Assembly: GCA_016721465.1 (NCBI GenBank) | Contig: JADKIA010000021.1 | Location: 1-24,853 of the forward strand | DNA length: 24,853 nt | Direction: 5' to 3' | From: Ideonella sp. | GTDB lineage: Bacteria; Pseudomonadota; Gammaproteobacteria; Burkholderiales; Burkholderiaceae_C | Shown here: piece by piece, positions 16,691 through 23,818 of the stretch | How the letters are laid out: every line of letters begins with the position of its first letter | How positions within the stretch are numbered: position 1 is the stretch's first letter | Made by a program: the position numbers and the translations under genes | Notes under the pieces: model-generated | Told to the model about the DNA's origin: nothing | Database searches by the model: none | Seen by the model: the letters and a program-made list of their open reading frames with translations, nothing else

Positions 16691-17802
16691 GCCCCCGCTT
16701 CCGGAGCGCCGAGTGCGAGCTCGCTGTCGGCGTCGAACAGCAGCAGGTCCTCGGGATCCAGGCACAACGTCACCCCCTGCCCCGGCAGCGCCCGGTACTC
16801 GGGCTCGACGCGGGCCAGCAGCGAGGCGCCCTGCACGAGCAGTTCGAGGGTGACCTGGTCACCGGCGTATTCGAGGCTCTGCACGGTGGCCGCCAAGGCC
16901 TGGCCGGAGGTCTCGCCGCGTGCCCATCTTGAACCCTGGATCTGCACATGCTCAGGCCGCACACCCAGCACCAGGCGCCGACCGGCAGCGCCCAGGTGCT
17001 GCGCCAGCAAGCGCGGCACCGGCAGGCTTTGGCTGCCCCAGGTCACGCGGTCGGGCGGCGCCGCAGCCACCGCCACCGTGTTCATTGGCGGGCTGCCGAC
17101 GAAACGCGCGACGAACAGGGTGCGCGGGCGGCGGTAGATGCGTTCGGGCTCGCCCAGGTCCTCCAGGCGGCCGTCGCGCAGCACGCCGACGCGCTGGCCG
17201 AGGCTCAGCGCCTCCACCTGGTCGTGGGTGACGTAGACCATCGTCGTCCCCAGGCGGCCATGCAGGCGCAGGATCTCGGCGCGGGTCTGCACGCGCAGTT
17301 GTGCATCCAGGTTCGACAGTGGCTCGTCGAGCAGGAACAGTTTCGGCTCACGCAGCATGGCACGGCCCAGCGCCACCCGCTGCCGCTCGCCGCCCGAAAG
17401 CTGGCGCGGAGTGCGTGTGAGCATCGGTTGCAGCCCCAGCACTTCGGCCACCTCGGTCCCCCGCGCGGCGATGTGCGCCTGCGGCTCGCGGCGCGCGCGC
17501 ATGCCGAACGACAGGTTGTCGGCAATCGTCAGGTGCGGGAACAGCGCGTAGCTCTGGAAGACCATCGCGATGTCACGTTGCTCTGGCGGCAGCCGCCCGA
17601 CGTCGCGCCCAGCGACGTGGATGCTGCCGGCATCGGGCTCGGCCAGTCCCGAGATCAGCCGCAACAGGGTGCTCTTGCCGCTGCCCGAGGGGCCCACCAG
17701 CGTCAGCAACTCGCCTTCACGTGCCTGCAGGCTGACCTGGTGAATGACCGCGCGACCCGCGAAGTGTTTGCTCAGACCTTCGAGCTGCAGCCCGGGGGTC
17801 AC
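16687..17802 (-). CDS. Carbohydrate ABC transporter ATP-binding protein (UgpC/MalK type)
   Basis: 371 residues. Walker A GPSGSGKST at 37-45, Q-loop in MVFQSYALFPHL near 83, signature LSGGERQR at 135-142, Walker B LFLLDEP at 155-161, switch His193 in VTHDQ. The C-terminal MalK-like OB/TOBE region contains VGSPPMNTV and VLGVRPEHV, then LEYAGDQVTLELLVQG. The start is a GTG at 17802 that overlaps the solute-binding protein stop by four bases (GTGA); the longer open frame upstream lies antisense in frame to the neighbour and is not used. It energises import together with the two flanking permeases. Confidence 0.93.
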   Translation of the reverse strand: MTPGLQLEGLSKHFAGRAVIHQVSLQAREGELLTLVGPSGSGKSTLLRLISGLAEPDAGSIHVAGRDVGRLPPEQRDIAMVFQSYALFPHLTIADNLSFGMRARREPQAHIAARGTEVAEVLGLQPMLTRTPRQLSGGERQRVALGRAMLREPKLFLLDEPLSNLDAQLRVQTRAEILRLHGRLGTTMVYVTHDQVEALSLGQRVGVLRDGRLEDLGEPERIYRRPRTLFVARFVGSPPMNTVAVAAAPPDRVTWGSQSLPVPRLLAQHLGAAGRRLVLGVRPEHVQIQGSRWARGETSGQALAATVQSLEYAGDQVTLELLVQGASLLARVEPEYRALPGQGVTLCLDPEDLLLFDADSELALGAPEAGA

Positions 17803-19079
17803 TTGCCGCCGGATGCGAACAGGCCGCGCGTCGCATCGTCCAGCGCCTTGGCCAGATCCTTCGTGCTCAGCTGCGGGTTGAAGTACCAGTCCTCGAAGAT
17901 CGCGTCGTTGCGCGTCTCGACCTCGTTCCACACCGCGACATTCGGCGTGCGGCGGATGCTGGGGATCACGTCCAGGAACACCCTGGCCGAGCGCGGGCGC
18001 TGGCTGGCGTCGAGAAAGTCCGGACTCTCGGCGACGCTCTTGAGTGCCGGCACGGTGCGGCCCGAGCGCGAGACGATCGCCGAGCCGACCGGGCCGGCGG
18101 CGAATTCCATGAAACGGTAGGCTGAGTCCTTGTTGGTCGAGGCCTTGGACATGCAGTAGGCGTCGGCGTGCAGCACGGTCGCGTTCTGCTTGTAGCGCGG
18201 CAGAGGGGCCACGTCCCAATCCAGATCCGGAGCGGCCCGCAGCATCGGCGTGAAGCGGCGGCTGTTGAGCACCATGCCCAGGGCGCCGCGCGCGAAACGC
18301 GCCTCGTAGTCCTCGCTCTTGCTCTCGGCCAGCGGGGGCGAGTGCTTCTGCAACACGAACGAGCGCATGAAGTCGAGCGCCTCGATGGCTGCCGGCGTGT
18401 CCAGCGTCAGGCGCGTGGGCTTGGCCAGGTTGTCGACGATGTCACCGCCGGCCATCCAGACCAGGGGTGCCGCGCGGATCAGCATCCGTTCGACACCGAA
18501 GCCGTAGACGTCGATCTTGCCATCGCCCTTGGTATCCATCGTCAGCGCCTTGGCGTAGCGCTGGAAGTCGGCCCAACTCCAGTTCGGCGGCGGCGGCGGC
18601 AGGCCAGCCTTCTTCAGCAGCGCGACGTTGTAGTACACCACCAGGCTGGACACGTTCTGCGGCACGCAAAGCAGCACACCGTTGTTGCGGAAGGCTTCGT
18701 TGGCGGGTTCGTAGTAGTCGTTCTCGCGGAACTTGCCGCGCGACGCCAGAGCCGGCCCAAGCGGCTCCAGCACACCCTTGGCGGCGAACTGGCCGAAGCG
18801 TCGGAAGTTGATCAGGAACAGATCAGGCGGGTCGCCGGCGGCGAAACCCGTTGCCAGCTTGGCCATGTGGTCGCGCTGCTTGCCCACCGGCACGAGCTCG
18901 ACCTCGACACCCGGCACCGCGGCGTTGAAGGCCTTGATCAAGTCCCTGTAACCGGCCAGCTCCGCGGGGTCGCCCGAGACCTGCAGGCGCAACGGCGCCG
19001 CCTGTGCGCAGCCCAGTGCCGCCAGCGAGACCGCGGTCACCAGCGCCTTGCCCAGCGTGTTCTTCATCGACCCAACCAT
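17799..19079 (-). CDS. Carbohydrate ABC transporter solute-binding protein
   Basis: 426 residues. Signal peptide with a hydrophobic core LVTAVSLAALGCAQA followed by APLRLQVSG. The mature part has the family 1 extracellular-binding layout: GYRDLIKAFNAAVPGVEVEL, DLFLINFRRFGQFA, VPQNVSSLVVYYNVALLKKA, NWSWADFQRYAKAL and DAYCMSKASTNKDSAYRFMEF, typical sugar-binding-protein segments. Start 19079 is preferred over 19067 because AAAGGGG precedes it with good spacing. It overlaps the upstream permease by 16 bases and the downstream ATPase by four. The signal peptide contains LGCAQ, but AQA-A cleavage by signal peptidase I looks likelier than lipidation. Ligand unknown. Confidence 0.92.
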   Translation of the reverse strand: MVGSMKNTLGKALVTAVSLAALGCAQAAPLRLQVSGDPAELAGYRDLIKAFNAAVPGVEVELVPVGKQRDHMAKLATGFAAGDPPDLFLINFRRFGQFAAKGVLEPLGPALASRGKFRENDYYEPANEAFRNNGVLLCVPQNVSSLVVYYNVALLKKAGLPPPPPNWSWADFQRYAKALTMDTKGDGKIDVYGFGVERMLIRAAPLVWMAGGDIVDNLAKPTRLTLDTPAAIEALDFMRSFVLQKHSPPLAESKSEDYEARFARGALGMVLNSRRFTPMLRAAPDLDWDVAPLPRYKQNATVLHADAYCMSKASTNKDSAYRFMEFAAGPVGSAIVSRSGRTVPALKSVAESPDFLDASQRPRSARVFLDVIPSIRRTPNVAVWNEVETRNDAIFEDWYFNPQLSTKDLAKALDDATRGLFASGGK

Positions 19080-19915
19080 CCTGAACCCCTTTCAAAACTC
19101 CAGAAGAACCGTTGTGCCACCAGGAAGGCCAGCGCCACCGGCAGCGTGACCACCAGCGAGCCGGCGAGCAGCACCGACCAGTTGGTCGGTCCCAGCAGGT
19201 CCAGAGCATGCAGCATGGCCGGAGCCGTGAGCTGCTGCTCCCGACGCAGATAAAGCAGCGGATCGATGAAATTTCCCCAAAACAGCACCACCGTGAGCAG
19301 CGCGATGGCCGCTGTCGTGGGTTTGACCAGCGGCATCACCACGCCCCACCAGATGCGCAGCAGACCCGCACCTTCCATGCGCGCAGCCTCCAGCATCTCG
19401 AGCGGGATGCGCCGCATCGCCACGTAGTACAGCAGCACGAAGACCGGGCTGCCGCCCATCAGTGCCGGCGCCAGCAGTGGAACGTAGCTGCCGACCAAGC
19501 CGAGTGCATTGAACAAGACGAAGCGCGGAATCCAGATCGCCGTCACCGGCACCATGGCCATCAGCAGCAGCACGCCGACCAACGCGGCGCGCGCACGCCC
19601 CTGCAGCAGCGTCAGCGCCAGTCCGCCCGCCGACGCCGTGACCAAGGTGAGCGGGACCGCCAGCAGGCAGACCGCGATCGAGTTGAGGATCGCGCGGCCG
19701 AGCGGCACCAGCGAAAAGGCGTCGCCGAAGGACTTCAGGCTGGCCTGCGCCGGCCACAGCTCCAGGCCGGGTGGTGGCGCCAGGCTTGGGGTGCGCAGCG
19801 GCCCCACCAGCAGCGTCAGCAGCGGCAGCGCGAACAGGCTGCCGACCAGTAGCAGGGCCAGCGCATGCAGCAGGTGGCGCCGCACGAAGGTCGGGGTGGG
19901 TCGGGAGGAGGTCAT
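19064..19915 (-). CDS. Carbohydrate ABC transporter permease (MalG/UgpE type)
   Basis: 283 residues with six hydrophobic segments: LLHALALLLVGSLFALPLLTLL first, then AILNSIAVCLLAVPLTLVTASAGGLAL, VGVLLLMAMVPVTAIWIPRFVLF, YVPLLAPALMGGSPVFVLLYYV, TAAIALLTVVLFWGNFIDPLLYL and a terminal helix. The EAA docking loop reads EAARMEGAGLLRIWWGVVMP. Start placed at ATG 19915 by comparison with the family length; it has no strong ribosome-binding site, and an upstream in-frame ATG near 19993 is possible. It ends within the start of the solute-binding gene. First gene of the four-gene operon, so its promoter should lie in 19916-20150, where I saw no clear consensus. Confidence 0.88.
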   Translation of the reverse strand: MTSSRPTPTFVRRHLLHALALLLVGSLFALPLLTLLVGPLRTPSLAPPPGLELWPAQASLKSFGDAFSLVPLGRAILNSIAVCLLAVPLTLVTASAGGLALTLLQGRARAALVGVLLLMAMVPVTAIWIPRFVLFNALGLVGSYVPLLAPALMGGSPVFVLLYYVAMRRIPLEMLEAARMEGAGLLRIWWGVVMPLVKPTTAAIALLTVVLFWGNFIDPLLYLRREQQLTAPAMLHALDLLGPTNWSVLLAGSLVVTLPVALAFLVAQRFFWSFERGSGWLGR

Positions 19916-20152
19916 CGCGGCCCCGAGTGTCGCCGACGCCCTGCCGCGACGAACAAAGCGCAAGGGGCGCGGTAGCGACGCACTTTGGTGCATGGCGCCG
20001 CCTGGCGTTCCCGGGCCTTCGCGTTGAATGGCAGGCCGGCCTCGACGCAGCGATGCATCGTTCTCGCACGCTCGCGCCCGTGCCACAGGGCAATCAGGTT
20101 GACCCGCACGCTGGACTGCAGGCCGTGTGTGCACGATCGAAAAGTCGGCTTC

Positions 20153-20170
20153 ACCGTCTCGTCAGACGGT
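20153..20170. promoter_or_regulatory. Inverted repeat, candidate activator site
   Basis: ACCGTCT (20153-20159) and AGACGGT (20164-20170) form a perfect 7-base inverted repeat around CGTC. It begins about 150 bases before the sigma-54-like element, the usual distance for an enhancer-binding activator. It could equally be an operator for the divergent ABC operon. Confidence 0.45.
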
Positions 20171-20302
20171 CGATGAGCGTCCTATAGCAGAGTTCTGCAG
20201 CCCAAGCTCCCGGGGATTCCCCATGTCGCATTCCCTTACATCCAGCGCGCGATCCGACGCTGTCCCATGTCCAAGCCTTTGGTATGGCTGACAATTCTCA
20301 AG

Positions 20303-20320
20303 TTGGCTTTGTTCTTGCTT
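20303..20320 (+). promoter_or_regulatory. Sigma-54 (RpoN) -24/-12 promoter
   Basis: TTGGC at 20303-20307 and TTGCT at 20315-20319 give GG and GC dinucleotides separated by exactly ten bases, matching the TTGGCAC-N5-TTGCW consensus except for the AC after GGC. A start site near 20330 would leave a leader of about 39 bases before ATG 20369. RpoN promoters driven by PrsK/PrsR are known ahead of PEP-CTERM genes, which makes the match more credible. Confidence 0.65.
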
Positions 20321-20348
20321 CCGCCCTCGGCGGTGGGGCATGTGCCCC
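20321..20348 (+). promoter_or_regulatory. Two tandem leader hairpins
   Basis: CCGCC (20321-20325) pairs with GGCGG (20329-20333), and GGGGCA (20335-20340) pairs with TGCCCC (20343-20348). Both sit between the sigma-54-like element and the ribosome-binding site CGGAG at about 20355-20359, so the second should be part of the transcript leader. A role in mRNA stability or translation is possible but unproven. Confidence 0.5.
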
Positions 20349-20368
20349 CTCAACACGGAGCCCCAACC

Positions 20369-21058
20369 ATGATGAAGTTCGCCACGCCGCCAGGATCGGC
20401 ATCGGCCGCAGGCCGGTCCCGCAAGTCCCTGGTCCCTGCCGCCCTGTGCGCCTTGGGCCTGATGACCGGCGCCGTGCAGGCCGCCGTCGTCTTCAACAAC
20501 GGCCTGCCCGATCAGGTCTCTGGCGTGAACATGAGCGCCGGCGTCGTTGCCGAAGACTTCACCTTGTCCGCCACCACCGCGCTGACGGGCATCCATTTCT
20601 GGAGCATCCAGAGCGCGGCGGCCGACTACACGGGGTCGTTGCAGATCGCGATCTACGCCAATGCTGGCGGCGCGCCCGGCGCTGTACTTTTGGGCAATGT
20701 AGGCCTCGTCAGCGCCACGGCCACGGGCCAGACCAATGGCTTCGGATACGACGAATATGTCTTCAACATCAACATTGGCGCTCCGGCCCTGCTGGCGGGC
20801 ACCTACTGGTTGGGTCTGCTGAACTTCCCGGCCAATTCGGCCACCCCGAGCGAGATGCTGTGGGAAACCACGGGCACGGGCTTCGGTGCCGCGGCGCAAT
20901 ACTTGGACGGCGGCAACTGGATCGCCAGCACACAGAACCTGGCCTTCAGCCTCGACGGGCGGGTTGTCGATCCGATCCCCGGCGTCCCCGAGCCTGGCAC
21001 ACTCGCCCTGTTGGGCCTCGGCCTGGCGGCCGCGGGTGTCGCACGTCGCAAGGCTTGA
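20369..21058 (+). CDS. PEP-CTERM sorting domain protein
   Basis: 229 residues. An extended signal peptide has a basic region (GRSRKS, 15-20), the hydrophobic core LVPAALCALGLMTGA, and predicted cleavage after VQA at 38. The mature domain is Gly/Ala/Thr-rich and beta-like (FTLSATTALTGIHFWSI, GSLQIAIYANAGGAPGA, GTYWLGLLNFP), without cysteines. The C-terminal tail is a textbook PEP-CTERM signal: VPEPGTLALLGLGL followed by AAAGVARRKA, i.e. the motif, one membrane helix and a basic end, processed by an exosortase. No exosortase gene is in the window. ATG 20369 follows CGGAG; an in-frame upstream ATG at 20267 precedes the likely transcription start and is rejected. Confidence 0.92.
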   Translation: MMKFATPPGSASAAGRSRKSLVPAALCALGLMTGAVQAAVVFNNGLPDQVSGVNMSAGVVAEDFTLSATTALTGIHFWSIQSAAADYTGSLQIAIYANAGGAPGAVLLGNVGLVSATATGQTNGFGYDEYVFNINIGAPALLAGTYWLGLLNFPANSATPSEMLWETTGTGFGAAAQYLDGGNWIASTQNLAFSLDGRVVDPIPGVPEPGTLALLGLGLAAAGVARRKA

Positions 21059-21096
21059 TGCCCCCCGCCACCCCACAACAATCACAGGAGTAACCC

Positions 21097-22785
21097 ATGC
21101 GAAGACTGCTCATTGCTTCCTTGCTGGTGTCCACCGGGGCGATGGCCCAGGTCTCGGCCCCGTTGGTGTCGGCGCCCGCCTTCACCGGCGTGTCGGATTC
21201 CATTCAAAACATGTCGCTGCAGGCGCAGTCCCTGGCCTTCACGGCCGGGGATTTCCGCCCCTCGCGCAACCACTACCGCACCAAGGATCTGGCGGCGATC
21301 GCGGCCTTGAGCCGCGCCATCCAGGCGGACGCAACGCCGTCGGTCAGCGTCACTGCCGGCACGCCCTACATGCAGACGGCCACCTTCCAGGCCATGGGCG
21401 CACCGGTGGGCACCAACTTTGAGGCGCTTGGCCTGGGCACGCCCGGTTTTCAAATCCTGGGTGCGCCGCCGGACACCACGCTGGCGGTTGGCCCCTCGCA
21501 CATCCTGCAATGGGTGAACTCGCAGTTGGCGGTGTACGACAAGGCGGGTACTCCCCTGCTGGCCGCGCCCGGCTTTGTCAATGGCAACACGATCTGGCAA
21601 GGCATGCCAGCCAACAGCCTGTGCCGGCAGTTCAACCGCGGTGATCCCATCGTCCAGTACGACCGGATCGCGCAGCGCTGGATCCTGTCGCAGTTTGCGT
21701 TCACCGGAAACTTCAGCAACAACGCCCAGTGCTTTGCGGTGTCGCAGACCAACAACCCGATGGGGGCCTACAACCTGTACGAGTACAACTTTGGCACCAA
21801 CTTGCCGGACTACGGCAAGATGGGCGTGTGGCCCGATGCGCTGTACATGAGCTACAACATGTTCCCTGCAGCCGGGGGATTCAGCGATGCCCGCGCCTGC
21901 GCCTACGACAAGGCCGCCATGTACTCCGGGCTGGCGGCAACGCAGATCTGCTTTGCCGACCCCAATTCGTTCAGCTACCTGCCCAGCGATCTGGACGGCA
22001 CCACCCTGCCGCCAGGTGGCACGCCGAACATCTTCGTGTCGTGGAACTGGTACAACGTCGCCCCGCCTTACACCATGCAGCTGACGAAGTTCGTCCCGAA
22101 CTTCATCAACCCGGCGCTGTCGACCTTCAATGATGGCTTTGGTGGGCCGACGTTCTCGGCCGTCAACGTCGCACTGCCGAACACGTTGGGGCCGTGCAAT
22201 GATGCGAGCAGCGGAAGCGGTTTCCAATGCGTGCCGCAAGTGGGTACGTCGCAGACGCTGGACACACTGGGTGACCGCCAAATGTACCGGCTGGTGTACC
22301 GCAATTTCGGGACCTACGATTCGCTGCTGATCACCCAGTCGGTGGACCCGGACGGTGCGGGCGCGCGTGTTGCCGCTGTGCGCTGGATGGAAGTGCGCAA
22401 GCCGGCTGCCAATCCACCGGTGGTCTATCAGAACAGCACCTTCAACACATCGGCCGACTCGCGTTGGATGAGTTCGGGCGCGTTTGACAAGCTGGGCAAC
22501 ATCGCCATTGGCTACTCGTCGTCATCGAGTGCGGCCAATCCGTCCATCCGCATCGCCGGTCGCCTGAAGAACGATCCGAAGAACCTGCTGCGCACGGAGC
22601 TGATGGTCAAGGCCGGTACCGGCAGCCAGACCAGCAACCTGGAGCGGTGGGGCGACTACACCACCATGCAGATCGATCCGGTGGACGATTGCACCTTCTG
22701 GTACACCGCGCAGTACATCGCGGCAAACGGCAGCTTCAACTGGCGCACCCGCGTGGCCGCGTTCAAGTTCGCGAACTGCAACTGA
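21097..22785 (+). CDS. Large exported protein of unknown function
   Basis: 562 residues, intact, with AGGAG well spaced before ATG 21097. Signal peptide MRRLLIASLLVSTGAMAQ with cleavage after AMA. The mature protein is rich in aromatic residues, Asn and Gly: PPDTTLAVGPSHILQWVNSQ, GDPIVQYDRIAQRWILSQFA, GAYNLYEYNFGTNLPDYGKM, DALYMSYNMF, RQMYRLVYRNFGTYDSLLI, and near the C-terminus LERWGDYTTMQIDPVDDCTF. Such repeated strand motifs recall multi-bladed beta-propeller or sialidase-like exported proteins seen in Acidobacteria and Proteobacteria, but I cannot name a family. Several paired Cys suggest periplasmic or surface folding. It lies 38 bases after the PEP-CTERM gene, so co-transcription is likely, ending at the terminator at 22811. 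Confidence 0.85.
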   Translation: MRRLLIASLLVSTGAMAQVSAPLVSAPAFTGVSDSIQNMSLQAQSLAFTAGDFRPSRNHYRTKDLAAIAALSRAIQADATPSVSVTAGTPYMQTATFQAMGAPVGTNFEALGLGTPGFQILGAPPDTTLAVGPSHILQWVNSQLAVYDKAGTPLLAAPGFVNGNTIWQGMPANSLCRQFNRGDPIVQYDRIAQRWILSQFAFTGNFSNNAQCFAVSQTNNPMGAYNLYEYNFGTNLPDYGKMGVWPDALYMSYNMFPAAGGFSDARACAYDKAAMYSGLAATQICFADPNSFSYLPSDLDGTTLPPGGTPNIFVSWNWYNVAPPYTMQLTKFVPNFINPALSTFNDGFGGPTFSAVNVALPNTLGPCNDASSGSGFQCVPQVGTSQTLDTLGDRQMYRLVYRNFGTYDSLLITQSVDPDGAGARVAAVRWMEVRKPAANPPVVYQNSTFNTSADSRWMSSGAFDKLGNIAIGYSSSSSAANPSIRIAGRLKNDPKNLLRTELMVKAGTGSQTSNLERWGDYTTMQIDPVDDCTFWYTAQYIAANGSFNWRTRVAAFKFANCN

Positions 22786-22810
22786 TCACATCGCGCAAGA
22801 CGACCTCGCC

Positions 22811-22845
22811 GGCCGGCGGCTCACGCCGCCGGCCTTTTCTTTTTT
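22811..22845 (+). terminator. Rho-independent terminator
   Basis: A perfect 10-base stem, GGCCGGCGGC (22811-22820) with GCCGCCGGCC (22825-22834), has the 4-base loop TCAC and is followed by TTTTCTTTTTT (22835-22845). It lies 25 bases after the stop of the exported protein and only 15 bases before the next start codon. Confidence 0.93.
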
Positions 22846-22860
22846 CACCGTGGAGTTCTC

Positions 22861-23697
22861 ATGTTTCGTCGCATCGCCGCAGCCTTCCTCGTCGTCAGCA
22901 GCATGGCCGCCAACGCTCAGGTGCCCGACAGCACCCCCATCATCGAAGCGGCCGGTCAATCCATCACCAAGGGCGAGTTTGAGCTGATGCTGGCCGAGGA
23001 TGTGCGCCTGGCGCGCGCCAAGTCGGACCCTGCGGTGATGAAGGCCCTGGGTCAAGAAATGGGGCGGGCCTTTGCACTCGAAGCCGAAGCGCGCAAGCGC
23101 AAGCTCGATCAGTCCGCGGCGGTGCAATTGCGCATTCGCAACTACACGACGCAGCTGCTGGCCAATCAATTGCTGTTGAACCTGCGTCGCGGCTATTTGA
23201 AGGACGAAGCGGCGCTCGCTGCCCATTATGAGAAGACCAAGGACGCCTGGGCTCAGCCGCGCGTGCGGCAAATCCTGGTGCGCATGAAGGGCTCGGAGGT
23301 GGCGCTGCGCAAGGGCAAGCCCGATCTGAGCCTGGACCAAGCCAAGGCCAAGGCAACGGCCTTGGTCGCCAAGCTCGCTGGTGGCGCTGACTTTGCAGCC
23401 CTGGCCAAGGCCGACTCTGATGACCTGGGAACGATTGCCTCGGGTGGCGACATGGGTTTCGTCAATCGCGGCAGCACCGACGGCTCATTTGAAGGCGCGG
23501 CGTTCAGCCTGCCCGTGGGCAAGGTGAGCGACCCGATCCAGACCCGCTTTGGTTTTCACATCATCCGGGTCGAAGAGCGCCGGCCGATGGGCTTTGCGGC
23601 CCTCAAGCCTGCCCTGGCCAACGAGATGGCGCACCAGGAGATGGATCGCCTCATCCAGAACGGGTTCAAGACCAACCCGGACTACTTCGGTCAATAG
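22861..23697 (+). CDS. Exported parvulin-type peptidylprolyl isomerase
   Basis: 278 residues, intact. Signal peptide MFRRIAAAFLVVSSMAANAQ, then a SurA/PrsA-like helical N-domain and a parvulin domain from about residue 134 to 255: VRQILVRMKG, FAALAKADSDD, GGDMGFVNRG, FSLPVGKVSDPIQTRFGFHII. The usual first active-site His of RHILV is Gln137 here, while the last His (FGFHII) is kept. Periplasmic folding of exported proteins is the known role; catalytic strength is uncertain given the substitution. GTGGAG precedes the start. It follows two other exported proteins on the same strand, but a strong terminator stands directly upstream. Confidence 0.92.
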   Translation: MFRRIAAAFLVVSSMAANAQVPDSTPIIEAAGQSITKGEFELMLAEDVRLARAKSDPAVMKALGQEMGRAFALEAEARKRKLDQSAAVQLRIRNYTTQLLANQLLLNLRRGYLKDEAALAAHYEKTKDAWAQPRVRQILVRMKGSEVALRKGKPDLSLDQAKAKATALVAKLAGGADFAALAKADSDDLGTIASGGDMGFVNRGSTDGSFEGAAFSLPVGKVSDPIQTRFGFHIIRVEERRPMGFAALKPALANEMAHQEMDRLIQNGFKTNPDYFGQ

Positions 23698-23706
23698 CGC
23701 GTGCCG

Positions 23707-23730
23707 GGCCGCGGTGCTGACACTGCGGCC
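23707..23730. terminator. Hairpin between convergent genes, possible bidirectional terminator
   Basis: GGCCGCGGTG (23707-23716) and CACTGCGGCC (23721-23730) form a 10-base stem with one G-U pair and the loop CTGA. It lies ten bases after the parvulin stop and before the convergent dmsC end. No T-run follows, so termination is only probable. Confidence 0.45.
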
Positions 23731-23818
23731 GGCCTGAGAGCGTCAGCGTTCTGCTGCGAACGCCTCGAGCGTCGACCGCGCCGACCGTGCGCGCGCCACG
23801 GGTCGCGGCTTGGCCGCC

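Larger units (their letters stand above)
19916..20368. other. Divergent intergenic region between ABC operon and PEP-CTERM gene
   Basis: 453 bases without a supported gene; small open frames here lack family resemblance. Its right half holds a sigma-54-like promoter, an inverted repeat 133 bases upstream of that promoter, and two leader hairpins, listed separately. Its left half must contain the ABC operon promoter, but no convincing -35/-10 pair was found by eye. Confidence 0.7.

Noticed and set aside
15755..17137. 460-codon plus-strand open frame opposite the ABC permease and ATPase
   Set aside because: Gln/Arg/His-rich shadow; the minus strand encodes canonical ABC transporter motifs.
20267..20368. 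Upstream in-frame start for the PEP-CTERM protein (begins MSKPLVW)
   Set aside because: It would start before the likely sigma-54 transcription start and add a second hydrophobic segment ahead of a complete signal peptide.
21082..22281. 399-codon minus-strand open frame opposite the exported protein
   Set aside because: The plus strand has a ribosome-binding site, signal peptide and natural composition; the minus frame is Arg/His/Gly-rich without motifs.
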